A stretch of DNA of 64,000 nt, taken from Catenuloplanes atrovinosus (lineage in GTDB: Bacteria > Actinomycetota > Actinomycetes > Mycobacteriales > Micromonosporaceae). A program made the position numbers and the translations under genes. The notes beneath the pieces were generated by a model. It worked only from the letters and a program-made list of their open reading frames with translations. It did not search any database and was not told the origin of the DNA. Each line of letters begins with the position of its first letter. The stretch's first letter is position 1. The stretch covers positions 7,382,501 to 7,446,500 of the forward strand of contig NZ_JAVDYB010000001.1 in NCBI RefSeq assembly GCF_031458235.1. Direction: 5' to 3'. This document shows, piece by piece, positions 17,418 to 28,291 of the stretch.

Positions 17418-18077
17418 TCAGCAGGTCGCCAGCATGTCGCCGAGCGCCTCCTTCTCCGCGCTCGTGACGGACAGCTTCCAGTAGTGCTTCACCGTGATCC
17501 AGTCCTGCGCGTACCGACACCAGTAGTCCTTGACCGTCGGCTTCCAGGTCGATGGATCCTGGTCACCCTTTGCCCGGTTCTGACTCGCCGAAACCGCGAT
17601 GAGCTGCGGTCGCTCATCATCGTTGGCGAAATCCCCGCGTTGCTCGTTCGTCCACCTGCTCGCCCCCGACCGCCACGCGTTCGCCAGCGGCACCATGTGG
17701 TCGATGTCCACCTTGCTCGGGTCGTCATAGGTCTGCCCGTCGTAGACGCTGTACCACCGCCCATCCGTCACGTTGCAGCCACTGAGCTTCACGTCCTCCG
17801 CGTCACGCTGCAGGATCGTGTCCCGCATGTCGCAGTTCTCCCCGGTGTCCCGCCAGTGCGGAAACTTCTCCCGGCTGTAGCCACTCATCGACCCGGCCTT
17901 CGCCACGGTCAACTCCTCGAGCCTCGCCGCGGCATCGGCGGCGCCGGTGCCGGGCTCGGCGGTCGCCCCGGTCCCCTCTTCCCCCGCACCGGTTCCCACC
18001 TCGACCTGGCAGCCGGTCATCCCCACCATCGCCGCGGCAGCAACCGCAGCCATCACAACCTTGAACGTCCGTGTCAC
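17418..18077 (-). CDS. Secreted HNH endonuclease lipoprotein (DUF1524/GmrSD C-terminal type)
   Basis: A 219-residue protein with a signal peptide ending in a lipobox (VGMTGC, Cys23 when started at GTG 18077); a GTG at 18125 would add 16 residues. The nuclease domain shows VDIDHMVPLANAWRSGA (HNH first His in DHMV), NDDERPQLIAVSASQNRAKGD (the Asn) and DPSTWKP, the hallmark order of actinobacterial secreted HNH proteins. A Ser/Gly/Glu-rich linker separates the anchor from the domain. It should hydrolyse extracellular DNA, for nutrition or competition. It is divergent from the XRE regulator 132 bp away. Confidence 0.85.
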   Translation of the reverse strand: MTRTFKVVMAAVAAAAMVGMTGCQVEVGTGAGEEGTGATAEPGTGAADAAARLEELTVAKAGSMSGYSREKFPHWRDTGENCDMRDTILQRDAEDVKLSGCNVTDGRWYSVYDGQTYDDPSKVDIDHMVPLANAWRSGASRWTNEQRGDFANDDERPQLIAVSASQNRAKGDQDPSTWKPTVKDYWCRYAQDWITVKHYWKLSVTSAEKEALGDMLATC

Positions 18078-18209
18078 CCCTACAGCTTGCGACACCGGTA
18101 CGACAATCCGCGACTTGAGATCCACTCACGACCGACGCGATCCATCGCCTACGCTTGGTTTCATCAAGAGCACTGTGGGTTCATCGGCCGTACTACGCCG
18201 GAGGTCGAC

Positions 18210-19121
18210 GTGCCGAGCGGCTCGAGCAGCAGGGGTACAAGCCCGCACATGCAGCGTCAGCGACTCCGGGTGACGCTGCGCGACCTGCGTGAGGAGCGCG
18301 GACTCTCGGAGCGTGAGGTCGCGGCGGCATTGGGCTGGCAACCGTTGTCGAAACTACTACGCATCGAACGCGGCGCCGTGGACATCTCGATCATGGATCT
18401 CTGCGTGCTCCTGCATCACTACGGCATCGAGGACGACGCTCAGGTCCAGGAGCTCATTCGGGTGGCGAGCCAGGCGCATCGACGGCAACAGTTCGAGAGG
18501 TTCCACGACATCCTGCCGTCGGAGTACAGCTACTTCCTCCAGTACGAGAGCGCCGCCTCGATCCTCAGATCCTTCGAGCCGTCGCTTGTGCCAGGGCTGC
18601 TCCAGACCGAGGAGTACGCGCGGGCCCTCTACGAGTCCCGCACGCTCACCAGCGACAGCGAGGAGACCAAGGAGCGACGGGTTCAACTCCGGATGCAGCG
18701 CCAGGAGATCCTTACTCGAACAGAAGACTTCCAGGCATTCTTCATCATGGATGAGGCGGTGCTCCATCACGAGGTCGGAGGGCCGGTCATCATGCTTCGT
18801 CAGCTGCGGCACATACGGACGATGATCGAGAAGCCGAACGTCGACGTTCGGATCGTTCCGTTCCACCGAGGCGCTTACACCGGGCTCTGGGGTGCCTTCG
18901 TGGTTCTGGAATTCCCCTCACCCGACACCAACGAACTTGTGTTCATCGAACATCGGGGTGGTGGGCTGACAATCGATGCGAAGAGTTCCGCACCCGGTTC
19001 CTACGTCGAACTCTTCTGGGTCCTGGAAGATTGCAGCGCGTCAGCACCCGAGACCGGCGACTTGATCGATCGAGCCATCAACCGGCTGGCCGGCGCTCAA
19101 CAAATGTCGGGTTCGCCGTGA
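18210..19121 (+). CDS. XRE-family regulator with DUF5753 (Scr1-like)
   Basis: A 303-residue protein. The N-terminal HTH (LRVTLRDLREERGLSEREVAAALGWQPLSKLLRIERG, written here in two overlapping parts) covers about residues 14-70. The C-terminal DUF5753 region begins about residue 105 with SYFLQYESAASILRSFEP and contains VPGLLQTEEYARAL. GTG 18210 is preferred because CGGAGG precedes it by five bases. Such proteins occur in large numbers in Streptomyces and relatives next to a small DUF397 protein, and some pairs control development or act like toxin-antitoxin modules. Here the DUF397 gene is convergent and overlaps its 3' end. Confidence 0.9.
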   Translation: MPSGSSSRGTSPHMQRQRLRVTLRDLREERGLSEREVAAALGWQPLSKLLRIERGAVDISIMDLCVLLHHYGIEDDAQVQELIRVASQAHRRQQFERFHDILPSEYSYFLQYESAASILRSFEPSLVPGLLQTEEYARALYESRTLTSDSEETKERRVQLRMQRQEILTRTEDFQAFFIMDEAVLHHEVGGPVIMLRQLRHIRTMIEKPNVDVRIVPFHRGAYTGLWGAFVVLEFPSPDTNELVFIEHRGGGLTIDAKSSAPGSYVELFWVLEDCSASAPETGDLIDRAINRLAGAQQMSGSP

Positions 19122-19281
19122 ACGCCCGCCAGGCTGCCGGCGCGAATCGCAGCGTCGGCCCGATGTCCTTGGAATCCCTGACCATAACCGTCCGGTTCGG
19201 GCCCGGTAAGAATTCCACGCAGTTGATATCCGCACTGTATGAACTCTTACGCCACCGAGCCCGTTCTGATCCATCGACCAT
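19078..19281 (-). CDS. DUF397 domain protein
   Basis: A 67-residue protein with the full DUF397 signature: WRKSSYSADINCVEF, then VMVRDSKDIGPTLRFAPAAWRAF. ATG 19281 follows AAGGTGG by five bases; an in-frame GTG at 19290 overlaps that SD. It is convergent with the XRE/DUF5753 gene and their coding ends overlap by 44 bp. In most known pairs the DUF397 gene is downstream on the same strand, so here the partners may be controlled in opposition. It is likely the binding partner or antitoxin-like component. Confidence 0.9.
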   Translation of the reverse strand: MVDGSERARWRKSSYSADINCVEFLPGPNRTVMVRDSKDIGPTLRFAPAAWRAFTANPTFVERRPAG

Positions 19282-19444
19282 GACAGCCACCTTAGCTAGC
19301 AGGGGCGGCTGACGTGGACATGGCGCGCACAGAGAGAGTTCACCGCCTCATCCTCAACATAGACCAGTGAGCACCATTGGACACCGGATTCGCCGAGCGT
19401 GGGCCCGAATTCGTCCGTTCGAGGAACGACGACGCAAGGAGCCG

Positions 19445-20521
19445 TCAGCGAGGCGACGTGGCGGGACCCGTGGTGAACTCCTTGGCCAGCAGTTCCGCGA
19501 CCTGGGCCGTGTTCAGGGCGGCACCCTTGCGCAGGTTGTCGCCCGTGACGAAGAGATCGAGGGCGCGTGGGTCGTCCATGGAGCGGCGGATGCGCCCGAC
19601 CCAGGCGGGATCGGTGCCGACGGCGTCGATGGGCATGGGGAACTCCCCGGAGGCGGGGTCGTCGACGAGGATGACGCCGGGGGCGTTGCGGAGGACCTGG
19701 CGGGCGCCCTCGGCGTCCAATTCTGAGGCGAAGACGGCGTGGACGGCCACGGAGTGGCCGGTCACCACGGGGACGCGGACGCAGGTGGCGGAGACCTTCA
19801 GGTCCGGCAGGCCGAGGATCTTGCGGGTTTCGCTGCGGACCTTCAGCTCCTCGGAGGACCAGCCCAGGTCTTGGAGGGAGCCGGCCCAGGGCACCACGTT
19901 CAGCGCCATGGGGGCGGGGAAGGGGCCGAGGTCGTCGCCGACGGACTGGCGGACGTTGCCGGAGCGGGTGCCGAGGGCTCGGTCGCCGGCGACCTTGCTG
20001 ATCTGGTCGTGGAGGATGTCGACGCCGGCCTGACCGGCGCCGGAGACGGCCTGGTAGGTGGCGAGGACCAGCTCACGGAGACCGTACTCGCGGTGGAGCG
20101 GGGCGAGCATGACGACCATGGTGAGCGTGGTGCAGTTCGCGTTGGCGATGATGCCGCGTGGGCGGTTGCGGGCCTGCTCCGGGTTGATCTCGGGGACGAC
20201 CAGCGGCACGTCGCGGTCCAGGCGGAACGCGCCGGAGTTGTCGACCACGACGGCGCCGCGGGAGACCGCGATCGGCGCCCACTCGGCGGAGACCTCGTCG
20301 GGGACGTCGAACATGGCGACGTCGACGCCGTCGAAGACCTCCGGCGTGATCGCCTGCACCTGCAGCTCCTTGCCGCGGACGGAGAGCGTCCGGCCGGCGG
20401 AGCGGGCGGAGGCGATCAGGCGGATCTCGCCCCAGACGTCCTTGCGGGACGACAGCAGCTCGCACATGACCGTGCCGACGGCGCCGGTGGCGCCGACGAC
20501 CGCGAGGGTGGGCCGTCCCAT
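19445..20521 (-). CDS. asd: Aspartate-semialdehyde dehydrogenase
   Basis: A 358-residue enzyme that reduces aspartyl phosphate to aspartate semialdehyde with NADPH, on the way to lysine/DAP, threonine and methionine. Visible motifs are the Rossmann GATGAVG (about 10-16), SARSAGR, NSGAFR, the catalytic Cys130 in NANCTT, and a C-terminal catalytic His region (TGHSVAVH). ATG 20521 follows GGGAGGT. It lies 6 bp after the aspartokinase stop, so the two enzymes form the lysC-asd operon usual in actinobacteria. Confidence 0.96.
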   Translation of the reverse strand: MGRPTLAVVGATGAVGTVMCELLSSRKDVWGEIRLIASARSAGRTLSVRGKELQVQAITPEVFDGVDVAMFDVPDEVSAEWAPIAVSRGAVVVDNSGAFRLDRDVPLVVPEINPEQARNRPRGIIANANCTTLTMVVMLAPLHREYGLRELVLATYQAVSGAGQAGVDILHDQISKVAGDRALGTRSGNVRQSVGDDLGPFPAPMALNVVPWAGSLQDLGWSSEELKVRSETRKILGLPDLKVSATCVRVPVVTGHSVAVHAVFASELDAEGARQVLRNAPGVILVDDPASGEFPMPIDAVGTDPAWVGRIRRSMDDPRALDLFVTGDNLRKGAALNTAQVAELLAKEFTTGPATSPR

Positions 20522-20527
20522 GACGTC

Positions 20528-21793
20528 TTACCTCCCGGTCCCGGCGTAGACGACGGCCTCCTCGTTGCCGCCGAGGTCGAACGCGTCGTGGATGGAGCGC
20601 ACGGCGGCGTCCAGATCGGTGTCGCGGCAGACGACCGAGACCCGGATCTCCGAAGTGGAGATCATCTCGATGTTCACGCCCGCCTCGCCGAGCGAGGAGA
20701 AGAACTTGGCGGCGATGCCGGGGTGCGAGCGCATGCCGGCGCCGATCAGCGAGACCTTGCCGACGTGGTCGTCGTAGAGCAGGCCCTTGAAGGACACCTG
20801 CTCCTGCACCTTGTTGAGCGCGGCCATCGCGGTCGGGCCGTCGGCCTTGGGGAGCGTGAACGAGATGTCGGTGCGGCCGGTCCCCTCGGTGGAGACGTTC
20901 TGCACGATCATGTCGATGTTGATCTCGGCCTCGGCCACGGTCTCGAAGATCTTCGCGGCGGCGCCGGGCTCGTCCGGTACGGCGACGATGGTGATCTTCG
21001 CTTCGCTGCGGTCGTGGGCGACCCCGGTGATCAGTGCGTGCTCCACAGAAGGGTCCTCCATCGATCCGGTGACCATGGTGCCGTTGTTGTTCGAGTACGA
21101 CGAGCGCACGTGGATGGGGAGGTTCGCCCGGCGCGCGTACTCGACGCTACGCAAATGCAGCACCTTCGCGCCACAGGCGGCGAGCTCCAACATCTCTTCG
21201 TACGTGATCGTCTTGATGTGCCGCGCGTTCGGCACGATCCGCGGGTCCGCGGTGAACACGCCGTCCACGTCCGTGTAGATCTCGCAGACGTCCGCGCCGA
21301 GCGCGGCGGCGAGCGCGACCGCGGTGGTGTCCGACCCGCCGCGGCCCAGCGTGGTGACGTCCTTCGTGTCCTGCGAGACGCCCTGGAAGCCGGCCACGAT
21401 CGCGATCGCGCCCTCGTCCAGCGCGGACTGCAGGCGGCCCGGGGTGACGTCTATGATCCGGGCTCGCCCGTGCACGGACGTGGTCATCACGCCGGCCTGC
21501 GACCCCGTGTACGACCGGGCCTCGAAGCCGAGGTTGTGGATCGCCATCGCCAGCAGCGCCATCGAGATGCGCTCGCCGGCGGTGAGCAGCATGTCCAGCT
21601 CGCGGCCGGGCGGCAGCGGGCTGATCTGGTGCGCCAGGTCGAGCAGTTCGTCCGTGGTGTCGCCCATCGCGGAGACCACGGCGACGACGTCGTTGCCCGC
21701 CTTCCGCGCGGCCACGATCCGCTCGGCGACCCGCTTGATCCGCTCCGCGTTGGCGACGGACGATCCGCCGTACTTCTGCACCACGAGCGCCAC
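20528..21793 (-). CDS. lysC: Aspartokinase
   Basis: A 421-residue enzyme that phosphorylates L-aspartate. The N-terminal kinase domain has [10 protein letters not shown], the catalytic block [14 protein letters not shown] and [11 protein letters not shown]; two ACT domains (about 265-410) give feedback control. GTG 21793 follows TTGGAGGCG. The length equals that of the alpha subunit of Corynebacterium LysC. An internal ATG ([14 protein letters not shown], about residue 247) matches the place where many family members initiate a separate beta subunit. It is the first gene of the lysC-asd operon. Confidence 0.96.
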   Translation of the reverse strand: MALVVQKYGGSSVANAERIKRVAERIVAARKAGNDVVAVVSAMGDTTDELLDLAHQISPLPPGRELDMLLTAGERISMALLAMAIHNLGFEARSYTGSQAGVMTTSVHGRARIIDVTPGRLQSALDEGAIAIVAGFQGVSQDTKDVTTLGRGGSDTTAVALAAALGADVCEIYTDVDGVFTADPRIVPNARHIKTITYEEMLELAACGAKVLHLRSVEYARRANLPIHVRSSYSNNNGTMVTGSMEDPSVEHALITGVAHDRSEAKITIVAVPDEPGAAAKIFETVAEAEINIDMIVQNVSTEGTGRTDISFTLPKADGPTAMAALNKVQEQVSFKGLLYDDHVGKVSLIGAGMRSHPGIAAKFFSSLGEAGVNIEMISTSEIRVSVVCRDTDLDAAVRSIHDAFDLGGNEEAVVYAGTGR

Positions 21794-22089
21794 GGGTGTT
21801 ACGCCTCCAACCGAACCGACGACACAGCGGACCCACGAACCGACAACACGGCGGAACGCGCCGACGCCGCCGGGTGAGGACCCGACGGCGGCGAGTAAGC
21901 CACCCCAGGGTACCGACGAGTTCTCGCCCGGGCCGCATGCGATCCCACGATCCGGCGGCAATCCCCGCTCCCACCTGCGACAAGAGGTGCGGAAAGCCGA
22001 AAACGGCCGCAAAAACTGGCATCAACGGCTCGGCGTGTCGTGCACGAATGTTCACGATCAACTGTGCGGGCGGGATCGAGAATGGGCTC

Positions 22090-22866
22090 GTGGAGACCAC
22101 CCGACTGAGCCCGGTCCTGCTCGCGCTGCTCGTCGTCGCCGCCGCGGCCGGGTGCGGCGGTGGTGGGCCTGAAGCGATCGCGGAGACCACGGTGTCCTCC
22201 GCGCCGCCGCAGCAGGAGAACCCGCGTTCCTCCCTGGCCGCCCGCGCGGCCGCCGCCGAGGACTCCGCGGTCGTCGCCACGTACACGCTGACCGAGGGCG
22301 CGACCGCGCCGCGCGCCGTGGTGGTCACGCTGGCGACCGACCGCACCTGGCGGGTGGACATCGCGGGCGGCGCGATGGGTGGCCTGGCGGACGTCTCGGT
22401 GGCGGCCAACGGCGACGGCCTGTTCCAGTGCGCACTGCCGTCGGAGACGCGCCCGGTGCAGCCGGTCTGCATCCGGATCGCCGACCCGGACGGCACGCTG
22501 CCGCGGCACATCGATCCGCGCGTGCAGCACGCGTTCACCGACTGGCGCGCGGTGCTGACCGACCGGCAGGCGCCGCTGTCCGTCTCGTTCGCGAAGCCGG
22601 TGGTCAAGGACGTCGCCGGCCAGTGCTACGCGGTCGAGTCGACCTACGCCTCGCTGGACGCGCCGCTCGACACCGGCATCTACTGCTACGACGAGGCGGG
22701 TGTGCTGACCGCCGCGAAGCTGAGCTTCGGCACGCTCGCGCTGGCGCAGCCGCCGGCCGGCGGACCGGCCACCATCGCGCTGCCGGGCCCGGTGACGGAC
22801 GGCCCGGCGCTGGGCATGGCGACCCCGGAGCCGCGGGCCGGCACGTCCTCCGCGGCGGCGGGATAG
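22090..22866 (+). CDS. Putative secreted lipoprotein, 258 residues
   Basis: The signal peptide with a lipobox (VVAAAAGCGGGG, Cys at about residue 22) is followed by a Ser/Pro linker and a mature domain of beta character. The domain contains two widely spaced Cys pairs (FQCALP...QPVCIR and GQCYAVE...GIYCYDE). GTG 22090 is supported by a -10-like GAGAAT exactly six bases upstream, suggesting a leaderless transcript. I do not recognise the domain; actinobacterial genomes carry many such lipoproteins of unknown role. It sits between lysC (divergent) and the leuA leader. Confidence 0.75.
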   Translation: METTRLSPVLLALLVVAAAAGCGGGGPEAIAETTVSSAPPQQENPRSSLAARAAAAEDSAVVATYTLTEGATAPRAVVVTLATDRTWRVDIAGGAMGGLADVSVAANGDGLFQCALPSETRPVQPVCIRIADPDGTLPRHIDPRVQHAFTDWRAVLTDRQAPLSVSFAKPVVKDVAGQCYAVESTYASLDAPLDTGIYCYDEAGVLTAAKLSFGTLALAQPPAGGPATIALPGPVTDGPALGMATPEPRAGTSSAAAG

Positions 22867-22915
22867 GCCGGCACGCCGTACCCGCGAAGAGTCTTGACAC
22901 GTGGACACGCATTAG

Positions 22916-24871
<1,956 letters not shown>

Positions 24872-24876
24872 CCCGA

Positions 24877-24908
24877 TGGCCGGGTCTCTCCGCGGAGAGA
24901 CCCGGCCA
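24877..24908. terminator. Perfect 32-bp palindrome between leuA and the L,D-transpeptidase gene
   Basis: TGGCCGGGTCTCTCCG (24877-24892) is followed immediately by its exact complement (24893-24908). It lies 5 bp after the leuA stop and 5 bp before the convergent gene's stop, so it can serve as a bidirectional terminator. Confidence 0.8.
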
Positions 24909-24913
24909 CGGAC

Positions 24914-26095
24914 TCACGACAGCGCGCTGCCCGCCTTGAAGTCCTCCCAGGACATGTTCCACGCGGTCCAGCCGTCGCCGACCGGTAGTTGCTCCTCGGT
25001 GCCCTTGATCACGACAGGGTCGCCGACCCTGGTCCAGTCGAAGATCCACTTACCGCCGCCGGTGGAGACGTTCACGCAGCCGTGCGAGACGTTCCGCCGG
25101 CCCTGGTCCGCGTCGGACCACGGCGCGGCGTGGATGAACTGCCCGCTCCAGGTGAGCCGCTCCGCGTACTGCACGTCCGTGCGGTAGCCGTCCGCGGACG
25201 AGGCCGGCACGCCGTACGTCGACGAGTCGAACGTGGTCTTCTCCAGGCGCTCGATGATGACCATGGTCCCGGAGAAGGACGGCGCCTCCTTCTTGCCCAG
25301 GCTCACCGGGTACGTCTGGAGCGTCTTGCCGTCCTCGACCGCGGTCATCTTCTTGGTCGCGTTGTCCACCTGGATCTCGCGGCGCTTGGTGTCGATCGAG
25401 GCGGTGAGGTCGACGTCGACCTTGCCGTACCGGCCGCCGCCCACCGGCAGCCCGCCCAGCCCGAGCCGGACGGTCAGCTTCGTGCCCGGCTGCCAGTACT
25501 TCTCCGGCCGGTACTCGACCTGGATGTCGCTGTCCCAGTGCCAGACGCCGAGCTGTGGCGGGTCGCTCTGCACGAACAGCCGCCGCTCCACCGCGGCCCG
25601 GTCCGCCTCCTTCACGCCGCCCTGCCCGAACTCGACCACGATCGGCATGGCCTGCCCGTACGTCTTGCCGTCGGCCATGAAGATCTGCGCGTCCATCCGG
25701 TTCCCCGGCCGGGACATCGTGGTGAACGTGCTGGTGGCGGCGCGATCGCCGGCGGTCGCGCGCACGGTGTAGGTGGTGTCGTAGGCGAGCGGGTCGGCCG
25801 GGACCCAGGTGCTGCCGTCCGCGCGCAGCCCGCCCTCGACCGTCGCGCCCGCGCCGTCGGTGAGGGTGACCTCGGTCAGCGCCACGCCCTGCTCCTTGAC
25901 GCCGATCTCCGCGGAGACCGGCACGTTCGTCTCCCGGTCCGCCGGCGTGACCGCCAGCGGTGCCGCGGCCGTGCTGGCCGGTGCGGTCGGCGCGCCTCCA
26001 CCGTCCTGTTCGGAGGCGTCGTTCCCGCAGGCCGCGAGCCCGAGGGCCAGCGCCGGGACGAGGGCCAGGCTCAGTGCTCGGGTACGTAGTCGCAT
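24914..26095 (-). CDS. L,D-transpeptidase lipoprotein (YkuD domain, Ig-like N-terminal domains)
   Basis: A 393-residue exported enzyme. The signal peptide ends in a lipobox (Cys23, GLAACGN). Two Ig-like domains (about 55-260) precede a YkuD catalytic domain with the nucleophile Cys in SHGCVNVSTGGG and the upstream His in IHAAPWS. Such proteins form 3-3 cross-links in peptidoglycan and are the dominant cross-linkers in many actinobacteria. ATG 26095 is preceded by a -10-like CACGAT six bases upstream, which favours it over a longer frame to 26173 that would lose the clean signal peptide. Confidence 0.93.
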   Translation of the reverse strand: MRLRTRALSLALVPALALGLAACGNDASEQDGGGAPTAPASTAAAPLAVTPADRETNVPVSAEIGVKEQGVALTEVTLTDGAGATVEGGLRADGSTWVPADPLAYDTTYTVRATAGDRAATSTFTTMSRPGNRMDAQIFMADGKTYGQAMPIVVEFGQGGVKEADRAAVERRLFVQSDPPQLGVWHWDSDIQVEYRPEKYWQPGTKLTVRLGLGGLPVGGGRYGKVDVDLTASIDTKRREIQVDNATKKMTAVEDGKTLQTYPVSLGKKEAPSFSGTMVIIERLEKTTFDSSTYGVPASSADGYRTDVQYAERLTWSGQFIHAAPWSDADQGRRNVSHGCVNVSTGGGKWIFDWTRVGDPVVIKGTEEQLPVGDGWTAWNMSWEDFKAGSALS

Positions 26096-26139
26096 CACCC
26101 CATCGTGCGACGCGCTCACGACACCTGCCACTCGATCGG

Positions 26140-26181
26140 TTGACGTCGTTGCCAAAATGAGAGTTACTGTCAAAAGACAGT
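26140..26181 (+). promoter_or_regulatory. Promoter and operator of the MFS/TetR module
   Basis: TTGACG (26140-26145) with a 17-bp spacer gives a -10 at 26163-26168. A perfect inverted repeat, ACTGTC (26166-26171), AAAA, GACAGT (26176-26181), overlaps the -10 and start site. This is a good candidate binding site for the TetR protein encoded downstream, giving autorepression. Confidence 0.55.
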
Positions 26182-26205
26182 GAAATTCAAAAGATAGGGG
26201 ATGTC

Positions 26206-27717
26206 ATGAAGCGTTGGTGGGCGCTCGCCGCGCTCGCGCTCAGCCTGATCACGATGGGCTTCGACGTCACGATCCTGAACGTCGCGCTGCCCACGCTCGC
26301 CACCGAGCTGGACGCGACCACCGGCGAACTGCAGTGGATGGTGGACGCGTTCGTGCTGGTCTTCGCGGGCCTGCTGCTCCCGATGGGCGCGCTCGGCGAC
26401 CGGTACGGCCGCAAACGCCTGCTGCTGGCCGGGCTCGTCGTCATCGGTCTCGCATCGCTCGCGATGGCCTGGGCCGGCAGCCCGGAGCTGGTCATCGCCG
26501 GCCGTGTGCTGATGGGCGTGGGCGCCGCGCTGATCACACCGATCAGCCTGGCCGTGCTGCCCACGCTGTTCGGGCCGGAGGAGCGGGGCCGGGCCATCGC
26601 GGTGCTGATGGCCGGGATGGGCGTCGGCATCCCGCTCGGGCCGGTGCTCGGCGGCTACCTGCTGGAGCACTACTGGTGGGGCTCGGTCTTCCTGATCAAC
26701 GTGCCGGTCGTGCTGGTCGCGGTGGCCGCGATCGCGGTCCTGCTGCCGGAGTCACGCGATGCGGAGCACCCGGGCGTCGACTACCTCGGCGGCCTGCTGG
26801 CCGTCGCCGGGCTGGTCGCGCTGGTCTGGGGCGTGATCGAGGCGCCGGTCCGCGGCTGGGGCGCGCCGTCCGTGCTGTCCGCGCTCGGCGCCGGCGCCGT
26901 CCTGCTGACCGCGTTCGTGCTCTGGGAGCGGCGGGCCCGCGCGCCGATGATCGACCTGGCGCTGTTCGCGCGGCGCCGGTTCCTGGGCGGCACGATCGCG
27001 GCCGTGTCCGCCAGCTTCGGCCTGTTCGGGCTGCTGTTCCTGGTGCCGCAGTACCTCGGGTTCGTGCTCGGCTTCGACCCGCTGGAGACCGGGCTCGGGC
27101 TGATGCCGGTGGTCGGCGGCGTGGTGCTCGGCTCGCCGCTCGGCGAACGGCTGGCCGCCCGGCTCGGTCACCGGCTTCCGGTCGTGCTCGGCCTGCTCGT
27201 GCTGGGCGGTGGCCTGCTGGCCGGCGCCGCCACCGGCGCGGACGACCGGTACGGCTACGCCGCGGCCTGGTACACGGCGGTCGGCCTCGGCTGCGGCATG
27301 GCGCTGGCGCCCGCGATGGACGCGGTCATCGGCGAGCTGCCGCCGGCCCGGTCCGGGTCCGGCACGTCGATCACCATGACGCTCCGGCAGGTGGCCGGCG
27401 CGTTCGGCGTGGCACTGCTGGGCAGCCTGCTCTCCCGTGGATACGCGGACCGCGTACCCACGGCGGGCCTGCCCCCGGACGCGGCGGCGGCCGTCCGGGA
27501 GTCCCCGGCCGGCGCGCTGGCGGTCGCGGAGCGCCTGGAGACCGGCGGCGCGGCGCTGGCCACCGGCGCACGCGAGGCCTTCCTGCACGGCACCGCGCTC
27601 GCGCTGACCGCCAACGCGGCCGTCGCGCTCGCCGGTGCGATCGTGGCCGGGCTCCTGCTCCGTGCGGCACGGCGGGACACGTCAGAATCGAGGGATGAGC
27701 TCGCCCGGACTCCGTGA
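26206..27717 (+). CDS. MFS drug:H+ antiporter, 14-TM EmrB/QacA (DHA2) family
   Basis: A 503-residue transporter with about 14 membrane helices. Family motifs are visible: the D1 motif GFDVTILNVALPTLATEL in TM1, motif A GALGDRYGRKR between TM2 and TM3, and motif C GVGIPLGPVLGGYL in TM5. It should export drugs or natural products. The TetR gene downstream overlaps its last 23 bp and is probably co-transcribed and self-repressing. ATG 26206 follows AGGGG by about seven bases, within a clear promoter/operator region. Confidence 0.93.
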   Translation: MKRWWALAALALSLITMGFDVTILNVALPTLATELDATTGELQWMVDAFVLVFAGLLLPMGALGDRYGRKRLLLAGLVVIGLASLAMAWAGSPELVIAGRVLMGVGAALITPISLAVLPTLFGPEERGRAIAVLMAGMGVGIPLGPVLGGYLLEHYWWGSVFLINVPVVLVAVAAIAVLLPESRDAEHPGVDYLGGLLAVAGLVALVWGVIEAPVRGWGAPSVLSALGAGAVLLTAFVLWERRARAPMIDLALFARRRFLGGTIAAVSASFGLFGLLFLVPQYLGFVLGFDPLETGLGLMPVVGGVVLGSPLGERLAARLGHRLPVVLGLLVLGGGLLAGAATGADDRYGYAAAWYTAVGLGCGMALAPAMDAVIGELPPARSGSGTSITMTLRQVAGAFGVALLGSLLSRGYADRVPTAGLPPDAAAAVRESPAGALAVAERLETGGAALATGAREAFLHGTALALTANAAVALAGAIVAGLLLRAARRDTSESRDELARTP

Positions 27718-28291
27718 ACGCAAGAAGCAGAAGACCCGCTGGGCGATCCAGGAGCACGCGCTGCGCCTGATCGCCCAGCAGGGCTACGACGCGACCACGG
27801 TCGAGCAGATCGCGGCCGCCGCGGAGATCTCGCCGAGCACGTTCTTCCGGTACTTCCCCACCAAGGAGGACGTGGTGGTCGAGGACCGGTACGACCCGGT
27901 CTTCGTCGAGATCTTCGACGCGCAGCCGGCCGCGCTGGCGCCGCTCGCGGCACTCCGGACCGCGCTGCACGAGCTGATCGACCGCATTCCGGCCGAGGAG
28001 GTCGAGCGTGCCCGCCTGCGCACCTCGCTGGTGATGGGCCACCCGGCGCTGCGGTCGCGGATCTACCAGAACCTGACGCAGACCATGGACCTGGTCGGCA
28101 CGCACGTCGCGGCCCGGGTCGGGATGGACCCGGCCGACCTGCGCATCCGCGCGTTCTCCGGCGCGGTGGTGGGCGCACTGGTCTCGGTGATGACGGTGTG
28201 GATGGACGCGGGCGGCCGGGACGAGCTGCTCGCCCTCAGCGACCAGGCGTTCGACGTGCTGGACCGGGGCCTGGACGCGGCGCTCAGGTGA
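27695..28291 (+). CDS. TetR/AcrR family transcriptional repressor
   Basis: A 198-residue regulator. The N-terminal HTH is evident (VEQIAAAAEISPSTFFRYFPTK, written as TVEQIAAAAEIS then PSTFFRYFPTKED, about residues 30-55), followed by the ligand-binding helices. ATG 27695 has CGAGGG just upstream and lies inside the MFS gene, so translation is likely coupled. It probably binds the inverted repeat over the MFS promoter and is released by a substrate of the pump. Its 3' end overlaps the convergent diguanylate cyclase gene by 8 bp. Confidence 0.92.
   Translation: MSSPGLRERKKQKTRWAIQEHALRLIAQQGYDATTVEQIAAAAEISPSTFFRYFPTKEDVVVEDRYDPVFVEIFDAQPAALAPLAALRTALHELIDRIPAEEVERARLRTSLVMGHPALRSRIYQNLTQTMDLVGTHVAARVGMDPADLRIRAFSGAVVGALVSVMTVWMDAGGRDELLALSDQAFDVLDRGLDAALR

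Noticed and set aside
22894-22899. TTGACA as the -35 of the leuA promoter
   Set aside because: No acceptable -10 lies 16-18 bp downstream; the plausible TAGGGT is 36 bp away, so the perfect -35 match may be fortuitous.
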